A stretch of 64,000 nt of DNA. It comes from Candidatus Phytoplasma asteris (GTDB lineage Bacteria > Bacillota_I > Bacilli_A > Acholeplasmatales > Acholeplasmataceae). Below the pieces are notes generated by a model, which saw nothing but the letters and a program-made list of their open reading frames with translations, did no database searches and was not told the DNA's origin. The stretch is taken from contig NZ_CP128414.1 in assembly GCF_038505995.1 (NCBI RefSeq), positions 434,001-498,000 of the forward strand. Direction: 5' to 3'. How positions within the stretch are numbered: position 1 is the stretch's first letter; every line of letters begins with the position of its first letter. Below are positions 15,464 to 25,741 of this stretch, piece after piece. Made by a program: the position numbers and the translations under genes.

Positions 15464-16180
15464 CCTCAGATGCAAGATTTAGAAGAATCAATTGACAAAG
15501 TTTATATGGGTCCTGCCAAAAAATCTCTCAAAATCGATGATAAAGAAAGAAAAATGACAGCTTATCACGAAGCAGGGCATGCTGTAATTGTAATGAAACA
15601 CCCTCATTCAGATGCTAAAGTAAGAACTCTTACAATTACTCCAAGAGGAGGGGCTCTAGGTTATATGTGGCCTACTTCTGATAAAGAATTTTTTTGTCAT
15701 ACCGAAGATCAACTCAAATATGAAATAGTTGTTTCTTTGGGAGCAGCAGATGCCTAAGAGCTTTTTTGCAAAACTAGAACTAATGGCGTTTACAGCGATT
15801 TAAAAAAAGTTACAGGAGTTGCTTTTGGCATGGTTGCTTATTCGGGGATGAGTCCTTTAGGATATATTAATTTTGAAAAAAGTTCTGGACAAACTCGTTA
15901 TCAAGTAGACCAAGAAGTTAAAAAAATAGTTGATTAATGTTATAAAACAGCTAAGGAACTTTTAACAACTAATAAAGTTTTAGTAGAAAAACTAACTAAA
16001 GCTTTAATGTAAAAAAATACCCTAAACCAAAGTGAAGTTTATGCTTTAGATGAAGAAGCTCAAACAGAAACAAAAGGAAAAGGTAAGCCAGAAAAAGAAA
16101 AACAAGCTGTTGAAAATGAAAAAGAACAAAATGAAAAAGATCAAAATACAAAAGAACAAACCACTAAATCAACTAAATAA
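15464..16180 (+). pseudogene. hflB: hflB/ftsH 3' fragment cut by PMU-A
   Basis: One continuous plus-strand frame gives the C-terminal half of the zinc protease FtsH: DLEESIDKVYMGP, then AYHEAGHAV with the HExxH zinc site, RGGALGYM, SDLKKVT, MSPLGYINF, and a charged E/K/Q tail. The ATPase part is absent because PMU-A begins at 15463. Three in-frame TAA codons (15755, 15935, 16010) break it; in each case glutamate is the expected residue (for example DA-*-ELF, IVD-*-CYKTAKELL), so each is one G-to-T change from GAA. No frameshift. It cannot make a working protease. Ends at the shared terminator before uvrB. Confidence 0.9.
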
Positions 16181-16192
16181 AAAGTAAAAAGA

Positions 16193-16223
16193 TAAAGAGC
16201 TCTTTTGGGAGCTCTTTTTTTTA
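16193..16223. terminator. Bidirectional terminator between hflB fragment and uvrB
   Basis: AAAGAGCTC, loop TTTTGG, GAGCTCTTTTTTT. A-run before and T-run after serve both converging genes. Confidence 0.88.
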
Positions 16224-16225
16224 TT

Positions 16226-18244
16226 TTAATTGTTATCTTTTTTGCCTTTTTTCTCTAACTCCAAAATCAAATCTCTTAATGTAGCTGCTTTTTCAAAATC
16301 AAGGGTTTTGGCAGCTTCTTTCATCATTTTTTGTAAACGTTTAATTTCTTTATTTTTAGCTGTAATATTTGTATGTGTTTGCAACTTTTTTTGTCCCTTA
16401 ACTTTACCATTTTCATTTTCATTTTGCGCACTTTCTTTTTGTTTGATTGAAATTGTTTCTAAAATAGTTTTGTTAAGAGCAGTTGGTGTTACTTTCATTG
16501 TTTCGTTGTATTGTTGTTGGATTTTTCTTCTACGATAAGTTTCTTCAATAGCAATTTGCATAGCAGGAGAAATACAATCAGCATACATAATAGCTTTGCC
16601 TGTAATGTTTCTAGCTGCTCTTCCAATAGTTTGGATAAGGCTTCTTTCGTTTCTTAAAAAACCTTGTTTGTCGGCATCCAAAATAGCTACTAAAGCTACT
16701 TCAGGTAAGTCAAGTCCTTCCCTCAAAAGATTAACTCCCACCAAACAATCGTATTTTCCCAACCTTAGATCTTTTAAAATTTCAAGTCTTTGTAAAGATT
16801 TAATTTCACTGTGTAAATAAGCTACTTTGATGCATAAATTTTTTAAATAAGCAGTTAGGTCCTCGCTCATATTAATAGTTAAAGTAGTTATCAAAATTCT
16901 TTGATTATTTTTAGTTTGGTGTTTAATTTCAAAGTAAAGGTCATCCATTTGGTTGTGGGTTGGTCTTATTTCAATTTCTGGATCAAGGACAAAAGTAGGT
17001 CTTATAATTTGTTCTACAATGGGGATTTTTTTAGTTAATTCATAGTTGCCAGGAGTAGCTGAAAGATAGATAACTTTATTCATTTTGGCTTGGAATTCAT
17101 GGAATTTTAAAGGTCTGTTATCAAGGGCACTTGGTAGTCTGAAACCGAAATTTACTAAGTTGGTTTTACGAGAAAAATCACCAAAATACATTCCTTTAAT
17201 TTGGGGAATAGTTACATGAGATTCGTCAATAATGGTTAAAAATTCATTTCCAAAAAAATCAATTAAAGTTGATGGTGCCTCGCCTTTTTCTTTGAGTGCT
17301 AAATGTCTTGAATAATTTTCAACACCATTGCAATTGCCTATTTGTTCTAACATTTCTAAATCATGTAAAGTGCGCATTTTAATTTTTTGGGCTGCTAAAA
17401 GTTGGTTAGTTTTTTCAAAATGATTAATTTGTTCCTTTAATTCTTGGCGAATTCTTTTGATACCTTCTTGTAATTTTTGGGTATTTGTAGCATATAGACT
17501 AGCAGGAAAAAGAGTAATTAATTTAAGATTCGTAATTGCTTTGCCATTTAAAACATCAAAATTTTGAATATTTTCAATTTCATTGCCAAAAAAAATAATG
17601 CGGATACCAATTTCTTTGCTAGATGAGGCAATAATTTCTATAATGTCACCTCTTACTCGAAAAGTTCCTCTTTGAAAATTAATTTCATTTCTTTGATATT
17701 TTAATTCTATTAACTTGTTAATTAATGCTTGCCTTTCGTACTTATCTCCAATTTGTAAATGTAGTGTTGATTTTTGATAATCTTTAAGGTCGCCTACTCC
17801 ATAAATGCACGAAACCGAAGCAACTACAATTACATCATCGCGGTTAAGTAATGAACCTGCGGCACTATGACGCAACTGATCAATTTCATCGTTGATTTTG
17901 GAGTCTTTTTCAATGTAAGTGTCGCTTGATGCTACATATGCTTCTGGTTGGTAGTAATCATAATAAGAAATAAAATATTCTACGCGATTGTTGGGAAACA
18001 TGGCTTTTAATTCGTTGTAGAGTTGTCCTGCTAATGTTTTGTTGTGAGCAATAACCAAAGTTTTTTGTTGTAAATGTTGAATAATATTTGCAATGGTAAA
18101 AGTTTTTCCAGTGCCAGTAGCTCCCAAAAGAATTTGTTCTTGTAAACCTTGTTTAAAATTATTAACCAATTTTTGAATTGCTTGGGGTTGGTCGCCACTT
18201 GGTTTTAAAGAACTTTGCAATTTAAATAAATTTGTTAAACTCAT
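16226..18244 (-). CDS. uvrB: Excinuclease ABC subunit B
   Basis: 672 aa, full length. Helicase-like damage verifier of nucleotide excision repair: loaded by UvrA, it opens DNA at the lesion and recruits UvrC. Walker A GATGTGKT near residue 42, the aromatic beta-hairpin YYDYYQPEAYVASSDTYIEKDS that probes the lesion, DESHVTIPQ (Walker B), helicase motifs LLREGLDLPE and QTIGRAARN, and a C-terminal UVR coiled coil (KEIKRLQKMMKEAAKTLDFEKAATLRD) that docks UvrC. ATG start, AAGGAGC upstream. Head-to-tail with uvrC 143 bp upstream; uvrA is in the same window at 41713. Confidence 0.97.
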   Translation of the reverse strand: MSLTNLFKLQSSLKPSGDQPQAIQKLVNNFKQGLQEQILLGATGTGKTFTIANIIQHLQQKTLVIAHNKTLAGQLYNELKAMFPNNRVEYFISYYDYYQPEAYVASSDTYIEKDSKINDEIDQLRHSAAGSLLNRDDVIVVASVSCIYGVGDLKDYQKSTLHLQIGDKYERQALINKLIELKYQRNEINFQRGTFRVRGDIIEIIASSSKEIGIRIIFFGNEIENIQNFDVLNGKAITNLKLITLFPASLYATNTQKLQEGIKRIRQELKEQINHFEKTNQLLAAQKIKMRTLHDLEMLEQIGNCNGVENYSRHLALKEKGEAPSTLIDFFGNEFLTIIDESHVTIPQIKGMYFGDFSRKTNLVNFGFRLPSALDNRPLKFHEFQAKMNKVIYLSATPGNYELTKKIPIVEQIIRPTFVLDPEIEIRPTHNQMDDLYFEIKHQTKNNQRILITTLTINMSEDLTAYLKNLCIKVAYLHSEIKSLQRLEILKDLRLGKYDCLVGVNLLREGLDLPEVALVAILDADKQGFLRNERSLIQTIGRAARNITGKAIMYADCISPAMQIAIEETYRRRKIQQQYNETMKVTPTALNKTILETISIKQKESAQNENENGKVKGQKKLQTHTNITAKNKEIKRLQKMMKEAAKTLDFEKAATLRDLILELEKKGKKDNN

Positions 18245-18387
18245 TTGTTGCTCCTTGCGTTTGTTTTTTTATTTTGGTGATTTTTTGGTTTTTAATTTCA
18301 AAATATTTAGATGGTTGTTTTTCTGTGTTCCAAAATTTTTGTCCATGTTTTTATCAATATTTTTAATAAATGTCTATTTGCCCACTT

Positions 18388-20157
18388 TTATAAACTCTTT
18401 TTAATTAACAAAAACAACTTTTGATTAATTCCTATTTTTTGAAAATCTTGCAAAGTGGCTTTTTTGATGGCTTCTAAACTTTCAAAATGATTTAAGATGG
18501 CTTTTTTTCTAACAGCGCCAACTCCTTTTATATTTGATAAAGTAGTTTTATAATCTAGTTTTTTTTTGGTTTTGCGGTGAAAAGCAACAGTGAAACGATG
18601 GACTTCTTCGCTTAAACTTTTTAAAAAATAAAATAAATTAGGGCTTTGTTCCAACATTAATTTTTCTTGCAAAGTTACAAGATGAGTTAATTGATGTTTG
18701 TTATTTTTTTGCAATGCTCCTAAAGGAATTTCATAGCCTAGTTTCTTTAAAGTTTTTTGGCTTTGTCTTAACTGTCCTAAACTGCCATCAACCAAAATTA
18801 AATCTGGTGAATCATTTTTAACTTCCTTGTCTTTGTTATAACAACGTGTAAGTGTTTCTTCAAAAGCTTGATATTCGTTAGGAAATTTGCCTTTAATGTG
18901 AAAAGTTCGATAAAGTTTTTTGTCAAATTCAAAATGATTAAATACAATTCTTGCTGCCACAAAGGCTTGTCCAAATAGTTGAGAATTATCAAAAACATCA
19001 ATTCTTTTAATATCTTTATTAAAAATAATTGCCAATTTGTCTAAGGATTCTTGGATTTTTTGGTCTTTGGATTGATAGATTAAATTATTGTTAGCTAAAT
19101 CATTTTGGGTGTTTTTTAAGGCTAGCAAATAAAGTTTCTTTTTGTCTCCTTTATGAGCAATATTTACTTTGGTTTGCAAGATTTGTTCCAATAAAGTTTG
19201 GTTAGTTATCATTTGTTGCAAAATAGTTTCATCTTGGCTTTTGCCTGTAATAATTATGTCTGGTTTAAGGTTTTTTTGATAATAACAATTAAGATAAGTT
19301 AAAATGTTTTCCCACACAAAGCCCACATATGAAAAAACGCTATGATAAGAATCAACGATATTTCCTTGGCGCATTTTTAAAATTTGAATTGATATTTGGT
19401 CTTGATTAAATGCATAGGCAAAAATATCGCAATTTTTGAGTTTTTGATTGCTGATAAGTTGTTTTTTGGTAGTCTGTTTGATTGCATAGATAATATCTCG
19501 GTATTCTTGGGCTTTTTCATAAAACATTTTTTCGCTATCTGTTTGCATTAAATGGTGTAATTTTTTTAAAATATCTTTGATATTTCCTTTTAAAAATTTA
19601 GTAATTGCCTCAATGTTGGGTTTATAATTAATTGTTTTTCCTGCGCAAGCACCGAGGCATTGATTGATGTGAAAATGAAGACACGGTTTTTTTGATGCTA
19701 ACGGACATCTTCTTAAAGGATACAAAAGATGCAACAATTTTAAGGTTTCTTTGGTGTTTTTAAGATTGGGATAAGGACCAAAAATTATTTTTCCTGGAGG
19801 AATTTGTTTGAATCGCGAAATTTTTAATTGTGGGTGCTTTTCTTTAGTAATTTCAATATAAGGGTAAGTTTTGTCATCCAAAAGTTTGAAATTATATTTA
19901 GGAGTGTGTTTTTTGATTAAGTTAGCTTCCAAAATTAAGGCTTCTTGTTCGTTGTTAGTAATAATGTAGAAAAAATCTTGGGTTTCTTCAATTAGCATCG
20001 TTGTTTTTAAGTTGTTGCTTTTGGTAAAATAACTTTGGACGCGTTTTTTTAAATTTTTGGCTTTGCCAACATAAATGATGGTATCATTTTTGTTTTGGAA
20101 AAGATAACAACCAGGATTGGGCGGTAAAGTTTTTATTTTTTCTAAAAGAATTGACAT
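18388..20157 (-). CDS. uvrC: Excinuclease ABC subunit C
   Basis: 589 aa. Makes both incisions in nucleotide excision repair. N-terminal GIY-YIG nuclease (PGCYLFQNKNDTIIYVGKAK, about 13-34), cysteine cluster CPLASKKPCLHFHINQCLGAC, UVR helix (MFYEKAQEYRDII) for UvrB, RNase-H-like C-terminal nuclease (IDVFDNSQ and LILVDGSLGQL carry the acidic residues), and a helix-hairpin-helix end (IKGVGAVRKKAILNHF). ATG start; upstream is a short AT-rich divergent region shared with pdxK. Confidence 0.96.
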   Translation of the reverse strand: MSILLEKIKTLPPNPGCYLFQNKNDTIIYVGKAKNLKKRVQSYFTKSNNLKTTMLIEETQDFFYIITNNEQEALILEANLIKKHTPKYNFKLLDDKTYPYIEITKEKHPQLKISRFKQIPPGKIIFGPYPNLKNTKETLKLLHLLYPLRRCPLASKKPCLHFHINQCLGACAGKTINYKPNIEAITKFLKGNIKDILKKLHHLMQTDSEKMFYEKAQEYRDIIYAIKQTTKKQLISNQKLKNCDIFAYAFNQDQISIQILKMRQGNIVDSYHSVFSYVGFVWENILTYLNCYYQKNLKPDIIITGKSQDETILQQMITNQTLLEQILQTKVNIAHKGDKKKLYLLALKNTQNDLANNNLIYQSKDQKIQESLDKLAIIFNKDIKRIDVFDNSQLFGQAFVAARIVFNHFEFDKKLYRTFHIKGKFPNEYQAFEETLTRCYNKDKEVKNDSPDLILVDGSLGQLRQSQKTLKKLGYEIPLGALQKNNKHQLTHLVTLQEKLMLEQSPNLFYFLKSLSEEVHRFTVAFHRKTKKKLDYKTTLSNIKGVGAVRKKAILNHFESLEAIKKATLQDFQKIGINQKLFLLIKKSL

Positions 20158-20564
20158 TTTAAATTACTTCCGTTTATTGAATTGTTTTTTTGATTTTTTA
20201 CCCAATTTAAGGGTTGTTTTATTTTCTGGTTTGGTTTTGGCGTTTTTTTTATTTTGCTTATTTTTATTTTGCTTATTTTTATTTTGCTTCTTTTTTTATT
20301 TATTTTTCGTTTGTTTTCATTAACTTTATTATATCAAAATTACCATTCTTTTTTTGAAATGATTAAAAAAAATTGAATTATTTTTGATAATAAACTGATT
20401 TTTTCCAAACTAAAATAATAATTCATAAATAAATTGCAAAATAAGTTTATTTTTGATTTAGAATAGAAGTATAGTTTTAGATTATAAAATAGTAAAATGA
20501 AAAAATCAAAACTAAAAGACTTTAAAAACAACCAAATACCAACCAAATAAAGGAGAGTTCCAAA
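20158..20564. other. Divergent intergenic region between uvrC and pdxK
   Basis: About 400 bp with no believable gene. It holds a triple 15-bp repeat next to uvrC, very AT-rich text, and a possible pdxK promoter (TATAAA-like at about 20486). GGAGAG precedes the pdxK ATG. Confidence 0.5.
20251..20295. repeat. Three tandem 15-bp repeats
   Basis: Unit ATTTTGCTTATTTTT at 20251-20265 and 20266-20280, third copy ATTTTGCTTCTTTTT. It lies in the uvrC leader and is probably a slippage product. Confidence 0.85.
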
Positions 20565-21431
20565 ATGAATATACCCACCAAACCCAAAAGTATTCTTTCT
20601 ATCCAATCTCATGTAGTATATGGCTATGTTGGAAATAAAGAAGCAGTTTATCCTTTGCAAAATATGAATTTCGATGTTTGGCCTATCAATACAGTTCAAT
20701 TTTCCAATCATACAGGTTATCAAAAGTGGCAAGGACAAATTTTTAACAAACAAAATATAGTTGATTTGGTAGAAGGTCTTTTTGCTCTTGGAGTAGAAAA
20801 ACAGTGTCAAGCTATTTTAACAGGATATATGGGATCTTTAGATATTTGCGAAGCTGTTTTGGAAATTGTTGCAAGATTTAAACGAACGAACCCTGATATT
20901 TTATATTTATGTGACCCTGTAATGGGCAATAACAGATGTTTTGTTAAGCCTGAAATAACTTCTTTTTTTAAAAATAATTTGCAAGCAGATATTATTACTC
21001 CTAATCAATTTGAAGCTGAATTTTTGTCTGGTATTAAAATAAATAATGTCTCGGATGCTATTAAAGTAGCAAAGCATTTCCATAATTTAGGAGTTAAAAT
21101 TGTAATTATTACAGGTATTAATTTTCAAGATGAAAAATATTTTCAAGTGTTTGCATCAAATGCTACAAAAAAATATTTGGTGCAGGCTCACAACAAAGAA
21201 AAAAACATTGATATTGCAGGTACAGGAGATTTATTTGCTAGTCTTTTTTTGGGTTTTTATTTGAAATATGAAAGAAATATTAAAAATGCTTTGGCTCATG
21301 CTGTTTTTTATCTTAATAAAGTTGTTCAAAATACTTTGTTATCACAGCAAAAAGAATTGCAATGTTTATCTGTTTTATATAAACAAGTTAATTTAGCAAA
21401 ATTGCCTCAAGTCATGGAAATTAACGATTAA
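20565..21431 (+). CDS. pdxK: Pyridoxal/pyridoxamine kinase
   Basis: 288 aa of the PdxK/PdxY ribokinase-like family, which phosphorylates vitamin B6 vitamers to give pyridoxal phosphate. Visible: SIQSHVVYGYVGNKEAVYPLQ near the N-terminus (substrate pocket), WPINTVQFSNHTGY, YLCDPVMGNN, ITPNQFEAEFLSG, and the anion-hole/catalytic GTGDLFASLFLG. Length is normal. ATG start with AAAGGAGAG. Stands alone between uvrC and a nitroreductase on the opposite strand. In a phytoplasma that cannot make PLP this is the salvage step from host B6. Confidence 0.94.
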   Translation: MNIPTKPKSILSIQSHVVYGYVGNKEAVYPLQNMNFDVWPINTVQFSNHTGYQKWQGQIFNKQNIVDLVEGLFALGVEKQCQAILTGYMGSLDICEAVLEIVARFKRTNPDILYLCDPVMGNNRCFVKPEITSFFKNNLQADIITPNQFEAEFLSGIKINNVSDAIKVAKHFHNLGVKIVIITGINFQDEKYFQVFASNATKKYLVQAHNKEKNIDIAGTGDLFASLFLGFYLKYERNIKNALAHAVFYLNKVVQNTLLSQQKELQCLSVLYKQVNLAKLPQVMEIND

Positions 21432-21554
21432 ATTATTGATTAAAAAAATGCCTTTTTAATAAAAAAGACCAACTTTTTAAGTCAGTCATAATGTTATTTT
21501 TGGAAATATTTTATTTTTTTATTATTTGAACGCAGTTATTTTTTACAACTTCAA

Positions 21555-22160
21555 CTACATCCAAAAAGTAAAATCTTTGCAATCCATTCGAAAAGCTTTA
21601 TTTTTGGGTTTTTCTTTTGATTTCCCAATAGCAACTAATAATACAGGCAAATATCGAACATCAATATTTAATCCTTCATTGATTTTTTTTGCGTTAAATC
21701 CTCCCATAGGGCAAACATCATAATCATATTTTTTAGCAGCTAACATCAATTGCAACGCTCCGATGCCGCCTTCTAAAAATAACTCATTTTGCAGTTTTAC
21801 TTGGGAAATTTGTTTGTAATAATCATCAATTTTTGTAATTACTTGTAATTTGGTTGCATCAGATATTTTTTTTTGTAAAACTTCTTGTTGATAAATTTTT
21901 TCAGCTAAGACACTTTTTTGAGCATCGCAACACAACAAAATCATAGTAGAACAAGTTTCTAATTGAGTTTTGTTGCCATATAAAAAAGGAGCTATTTTTT
22001 GTTTGCTCTTTTCGCCTTTAAAAACAAAAAAACGCCATGGTTGCAAATTAAAAGCAGAGGGCGCTTGGAAAACTGTAGCCAAAATTGCTTCTAAAATATC
22101 ATTTGGTATTTCATGATTGGCGCAAAATTGGCGCACACTTTTAATTTTTAAAAAATCCAT
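21555..22160 (-). CDS. Nitroreductase-family flavoprotein
   Basis: 201 aa. FMN-dependent NAD(P)H oxidoreductase fold: the SVRQF-type start (IKSVRQFCANHEIP), FQAPSAFNLQPWRFFVF with the FMN-contact SxxNxQPW pattern, EGGIGALQLMLAAKKYDYDVCPMGGFNAKKI, and a basic end. Electron acceptor unknown; family members reduce nitroaromatics, quinones or flavins. ATG start with AGGAGCTT upstream. Convergent with pdxK. Single gene. Confidence 0.85.
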   Translation of the reverse strand: MDFLKIKSVRQFCANHEIPNDILEAILATVFQAPSAFNLQPWRFFVFKGEKSKQKIAPFLYGNKTQLETCSTMILLCCDAQKSVLAEKIYQQEVLQKKISDATKLQVITKIDDYYKQISQVKLQNELFLEGGIGALQLMLAAKKYDYDVCPMGGFNAKKINEGLNIDVRYLPVLLVAIGKSKEKPKNKAFRMDCKDFTFWM

Positions 22161-22805
22161 AAAAAGCTCCTAAGATTTTGTTAATTTCAATTTGATTATT
22201 ATATTTAGTTAAAATAATTTTAATATTGCATCGTTTTAAAATTTTTTAAGTTAGTATTTGTAATTTTGGAAAGACAACAATTTAAACAGCAAAAAATTAT
22301 TTTTTCAAAGTTTGCATTTGTGTTTCTTATTTTGTTTTTTGTTTTCAAAAAACTCCTCTAATCCAATTTATCCAAATTATCAAATATATTATAACATTTT
22401 TTATTATTAAAATACTAACTTTTTCATTTATTTAGACAACTTAATATTTTAATATAACATTTAAGACCAACTTAACTGAAACGCTCCAATAATTTGCCCC
22501 AAGTAAAGAATGAATAATTTTAGTCTAAAACTGTTTATGCAGTTTGGGGGGGTTTTTGTTTATCTGACAATTTTATTTAATTTTGACAATCAAAAACCTC
22601 ATTATATTAAAAGAAAAGTAAGGTTTGTGGTAAAATTATATAGTAAATTATTTATTTTATAAACGCATAATTATTAAATTTTTTATGAAACAAAAAAACT
22701 AAATTAACAACAAACACAACTAATAATTACAACAATAATCACAACTTAACAATTCATTAAATAAATGATAAAGTTTTGAAACAATAAATGAAATGAAGGT
22801 GCAAA
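22161..22805. other. 645-bp gap with an IS-end remnant
   Basis: No gene found. It contains an IS3-type end remnant at 22422, a stretch TTGGGGGGGTTTTTG, and a possible promoter for plsY (TTGACA at 22583-22588, 16 bases, TATTAA at 22605-22610). The rest is AT-rich and looks like decayed mobile DNA. Confidence 0.5.
22422..22445 (+). repeat. Remnant of the IS/PMU terminal motif, copy 1
   Basis: Begins TTTCATTTATTTAGACAA and is the same over 24 bases as 45554-45577. It contains the TTTAGACA core of the PMU ends, but TGTT is lost at the outer side. No transposase nearby. Confidence 0.65.
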
Positions 22806-23561
22806 ATGGAAAACTTATCGTTTTTATTCTTATTCTTGTTTTTTTATATTTTGGGGTCAATTCCTACAGGCTTAGTTATTGGCAAATTGGTGCAACAAAA
22901 AGATTTACGCAACACAGGTTCTGGAAATATTGGAGCAACTAATGCTTTGAGAGTTTTAGGGAAAAAATGGGGAATATTAGTATTTTTGTTAGATTTTTGC
23001 AAAGGATTTGTGCCACTTACAATTTGTTTGCATTTCTCAAAATTTTGGCTAACAGAACCATCCACAAAAACTTTTTTACAACCAAACCCCACAATAAAAA
23101 TCTCCCTTTTGGCAATATCTCCTATTTTAGGACACATGTTTTCTTTATTCAATAAATTCAAAGGCGGGAAGGCAATTGCAACTTCGGTAGGTATTATCAC
23201 TGCTTTTAATCCTTTGATTGGTATTTCTGGTATCATTTTTTTTGCTATTTTTTTAAGACTTTTTGGTTATGCTTCGTTAGCTTCAATTATTGCAAGCACT
23301 TTAGTTAATGTTTTTTTATGGCTAAATTATTTGTATTGTGGCAATTTTGGAACTTTGGGACCAATTAAAAACCAGATTCCAAAAACAGAATTATTTTACT
23401 TTTCGATCAATTTTGCTACCTTAATTATTATAGCTAAACATTATTCTAATATTTTGCGCCTTATTAATGGAACAGAAAATAAATTTAATTTCAAAAAAAG
23501 AAAAATAAACAGCATCAACACAAAATATTTTAAAAAAACAAACCCCAAAACCAAAACCTAA
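22806..23561 (+). CDS. plsY: Acyl-phosphate:glycerol-3-phosphate acyltransferase
   Basis: 251-aa polytopic membrane enzyme that puts the first acyl chain on glycerol-3-phosphate. Conserved loops: [12 protein letters not shown] and [19 protein letters not shown] (motif 1), [21 protein letters not shown] (motif 2), and a third region near [11 protein letters not shown]. About 50 residues longer than usual because of a basic C-terminal tail ([20 protein letters not shown]). The DNA after the stop continues as a K/P-rich open frame in another phase, so the tail may be frameshifted. ATG start, GAAGGTG upstream. First gene of a plsY-ligA-whiA-acpS group. Confidence 0.93.
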
Positions 23562-23645
23562 AAAAATCAAACCTAAACTCAAAAATCCTAAATCAAAAAC
23601 TCTCAAACCCAAAAACATTTTTATTTATAAAAAAGGTGCAAAGCA

Positions 23646-25661
23646 ATGCAAAATTTTGATCTAATTAAACAAAAAATTAAATCCTTGGTAAAACAACTCA
23701 CCAAAGCCAATTACCAATACTATAATCTAAGCAATCCCGATCTAAGCGACCAACAATACGATGCTTTACTCAAAGAACTAATCAATTTAGAAACCCGCTA
23801 TCCCCAGTTCAAACTTCCTTATAGCCCCACTTTAAAAATTGGTGGTTTTGTAGAAAAAAAATTTAGCACCATTAAGCACAAAACTCCAATGATGTCTTTG
23901 GGAAATGTTTTTAATCTTGAAGAAATCAAAGCTTTTTATGACCGTATTGTCAAAAAAATTCCTACTTTTTCTTTGTTAACTGAATTAAAAATTGACGGCG
24001 TAGCGATAAGTTTAAAATATCAAAAAGGCATTTTAGTGCAAGCTTTAACAAGAGGAAACGGCATTTGGGGAGAAGACATTACCAAAAATGCCCAGACCAT
24101 TAAAACCATTCCTTTAAGATTAAAAGAAGATCTCGATTTAGAAGTTAGGGGAGAAATTTATTTATCCCATCCCGCTTTTGAAAAACTCAACGCCCAAAGA
24201 AAACAAGAAAACAAACCCCTTTTTTCCAATCCCAGAAATGCTGCTTCAGGAACTTTAAGACAACTTAATTCAGCAATTGTGGCTCAAAGAAATTTGTCTA
24301 TTTTTGTCTATGGCATTTCAGATCCTTATTTGACTAAACCTACCCAAAAAGAGACTTTGGTTTTTTTAACTGCTTTAGGATTTACCACAAATCCCCATTA
24401 TTATTGCGTCTCTAATTTTGAAAATTTGCTTAGTGTAATTGAAAAATACAAAACCATTAAGGAACAACTTACCTACGATACTGATGGAATTGTCATTAAA
24501 ATTAACGAGCTTGCCTTTCATTCTTTAATTGGTGCCACTGCCAAAGCTCCCAGATGGGCAACTGCTTACAAATTTGCAACTATTACAAGCCAAAGCATAG
24601 TTCAAAACATCATTTTTCAAGTGGGACGCACTGGTGTTATAACTCCAGTTTGCAAAATTATGCCTGTTATGGTAGATGGAAGTTTGGTCTCAAAAGTGGT
24701 TTTACATAATTATGACTACATTTGCAAAAAAGATATCAGAATAAAAGACCATGTCATAGTTCATAAAGCAGGCTCGGTTATTCCTGAAATTTTAGAAGTT
24801 ATCAAAAGTAAAAGAACTGATTTGCAAAAACCCACTTTAATGATTGAAAAATGTCCTGCTTGTCAAACAATTTTAGAAAAACAACCAGGTGAAGTTGATT
24901 ATTTTTGCCTCAACCCAAATTGTCGCGAGCAAAAAATCCAAAAACTCATTCATTTTGTATCCAAAAATGCTATGGATATCAACGTTTTAGGAGAACAGAC
25001 CATCATTGCTTTTTTTGATAAAAACCTAATTGCCAAACCTTCTGACCTTTATTTATTAAAAAAACACAAGCATATTTTGCAAGAAATGCCAGGCTTTGGC
25101 GCTAAAAAAATTACTAAAATTTTGGATGCTATCGAAGCAAGCAAGCAAAAAGGATTTGAAGATGTTTTATTTGCTTTGGGGATCAAACATATTGGCAAAA
25201 AAGTATCTCAAGTTTTGGCAAAACATTTTCAAACTATCGAAAACCTCCAACAAGCCACACCAGAATTAATTACTCAAATAAGAGAAATAGGAATCAAAAT
25301 TGCCCAAAGCATCCAACAATACTTTTCCAATTCTTGTAATTTAGAAGAGGTTTCCAAACTCAAAACACTAGGAGTTTCTTTTCAAAGCACTAACCCCCAA
25401 AATCCAACTACCCAAACTATTTTTACCAACAAAAAAATTGTTTTAACAGGAACTCTCCAAAAATATTCCCGTCTTCAAATCCAACAAATCTTAGAACAAA
25501 TGGGAGCAATTATAACTAACAGTTTATCTTTACAAAACAATTATTTAATAGTTGGCATCAATGCTGGTTCTAAACTAACCAAAGCCCAAAAACTCCAAAT
25601 TCCTATTATCGAAGAAAAAGAATTACAACAAATTATAGAAAATAGCCAAATTAAATTATAA
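23646..25661 (+). CDS. ligA: NAD-dependent DNA ligase
   Basis: 671 aa, full length. Seals nicks using NAD. Adenylation domain with the KIDG active lysine ([16 protein letters not shown], about residue 120), Ia domain at the front ([21 protein letters not shown]), OB fold, four-cysteine zinc finger (CPACQ...CLNPNC), helix-hairpin-helix repeats ([39 protein letters not shown]) and a C-terminal BRCT domain ([19 protein letters not shown]). ATG start with AAAGGTGCAAAGCA upstream, 84 bp after plsY. Confidence 0.97.
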   Translation: MQNFDLIKQKIKSLVKQLTKANYQYYNLSNPDLSDQQYDALLKELINLETRYPQFKLPYSPTLKIGGFVEKKFSTIKHKTPMMSLGNVFNLEEIKAFYDRIVKKIPTFSLLTELKIDGVAISLKYQKGILVQALTRGNGIWGEDITKNAQTIKTIPLRLKEDLDLEVRGEIYLSHPAFEKLNAQRKQENKPLFSNPRNAASGTLRQLNSAIVAQRNLSIFVYGISDPYLTKPTQKETLVFLTALGFTTNPHYYCVSNFENLLSVIEKYKTIKEQLTYDTDGIVIKINELAFHSLIGATAKAPRWATAYKFATITSQSIVQNIIFQVGRTGVITPVCKIMPVMVDGSLVSKVVLHNYDYICKKDIRIKDHVIVHKAGSVIPEILEVIKSKRTDLQKPTLMIEKCPACQTILEKQPGEVDYFCLNPNCREQKIQKLIHFVSKNAMDINVLGEQTIIAFFDKNLIAKPSDLYLLKKHKHILQEMPGFGAKKITKILDAIEASKQKGFEDVLFALGIKHIGKKVSQVLAKHFQTIENLQQATPELITQIREIGIKIAQSIQQYFSNSCNLEEVSKLKTLGVSFQSTNPQNPTTQTIFTNKKIVLTGTLQKYSRLQIQQILEQMGAIITNSLSLQNNYLIVGINAGSKLTKAQKLQIPIIEEKELQQIIENSQIKL

Positions 25662-25741
25662 AAAATCACCGTTATTTTGCCTAAAACTCCTCACTGAACC
25701 CCAAACCCCCAAAACAAATAAAAAAATCCAAGAAGGTGCCA

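Noticed and set aside
15755-16012. TAA recoded as glutamate in the hflB fragment
   Set aside because: TAA ends most genes in the window; the fragment is already cut by PMU-A, so simple decay is enough.
20340-20810. 156-codon frame on the minus strand opposite the pdxK start
   Set aside because: It overlaps the well-supported pdxK gene and its leader, has no ribosome site and reads as low-complexity F/Y/L text.
22844-23236. 130-codon frame antisense to plsY
   Set aside because: plsY has all family motifs on the other strand; the antisense frame is a by-product of its codon bias.
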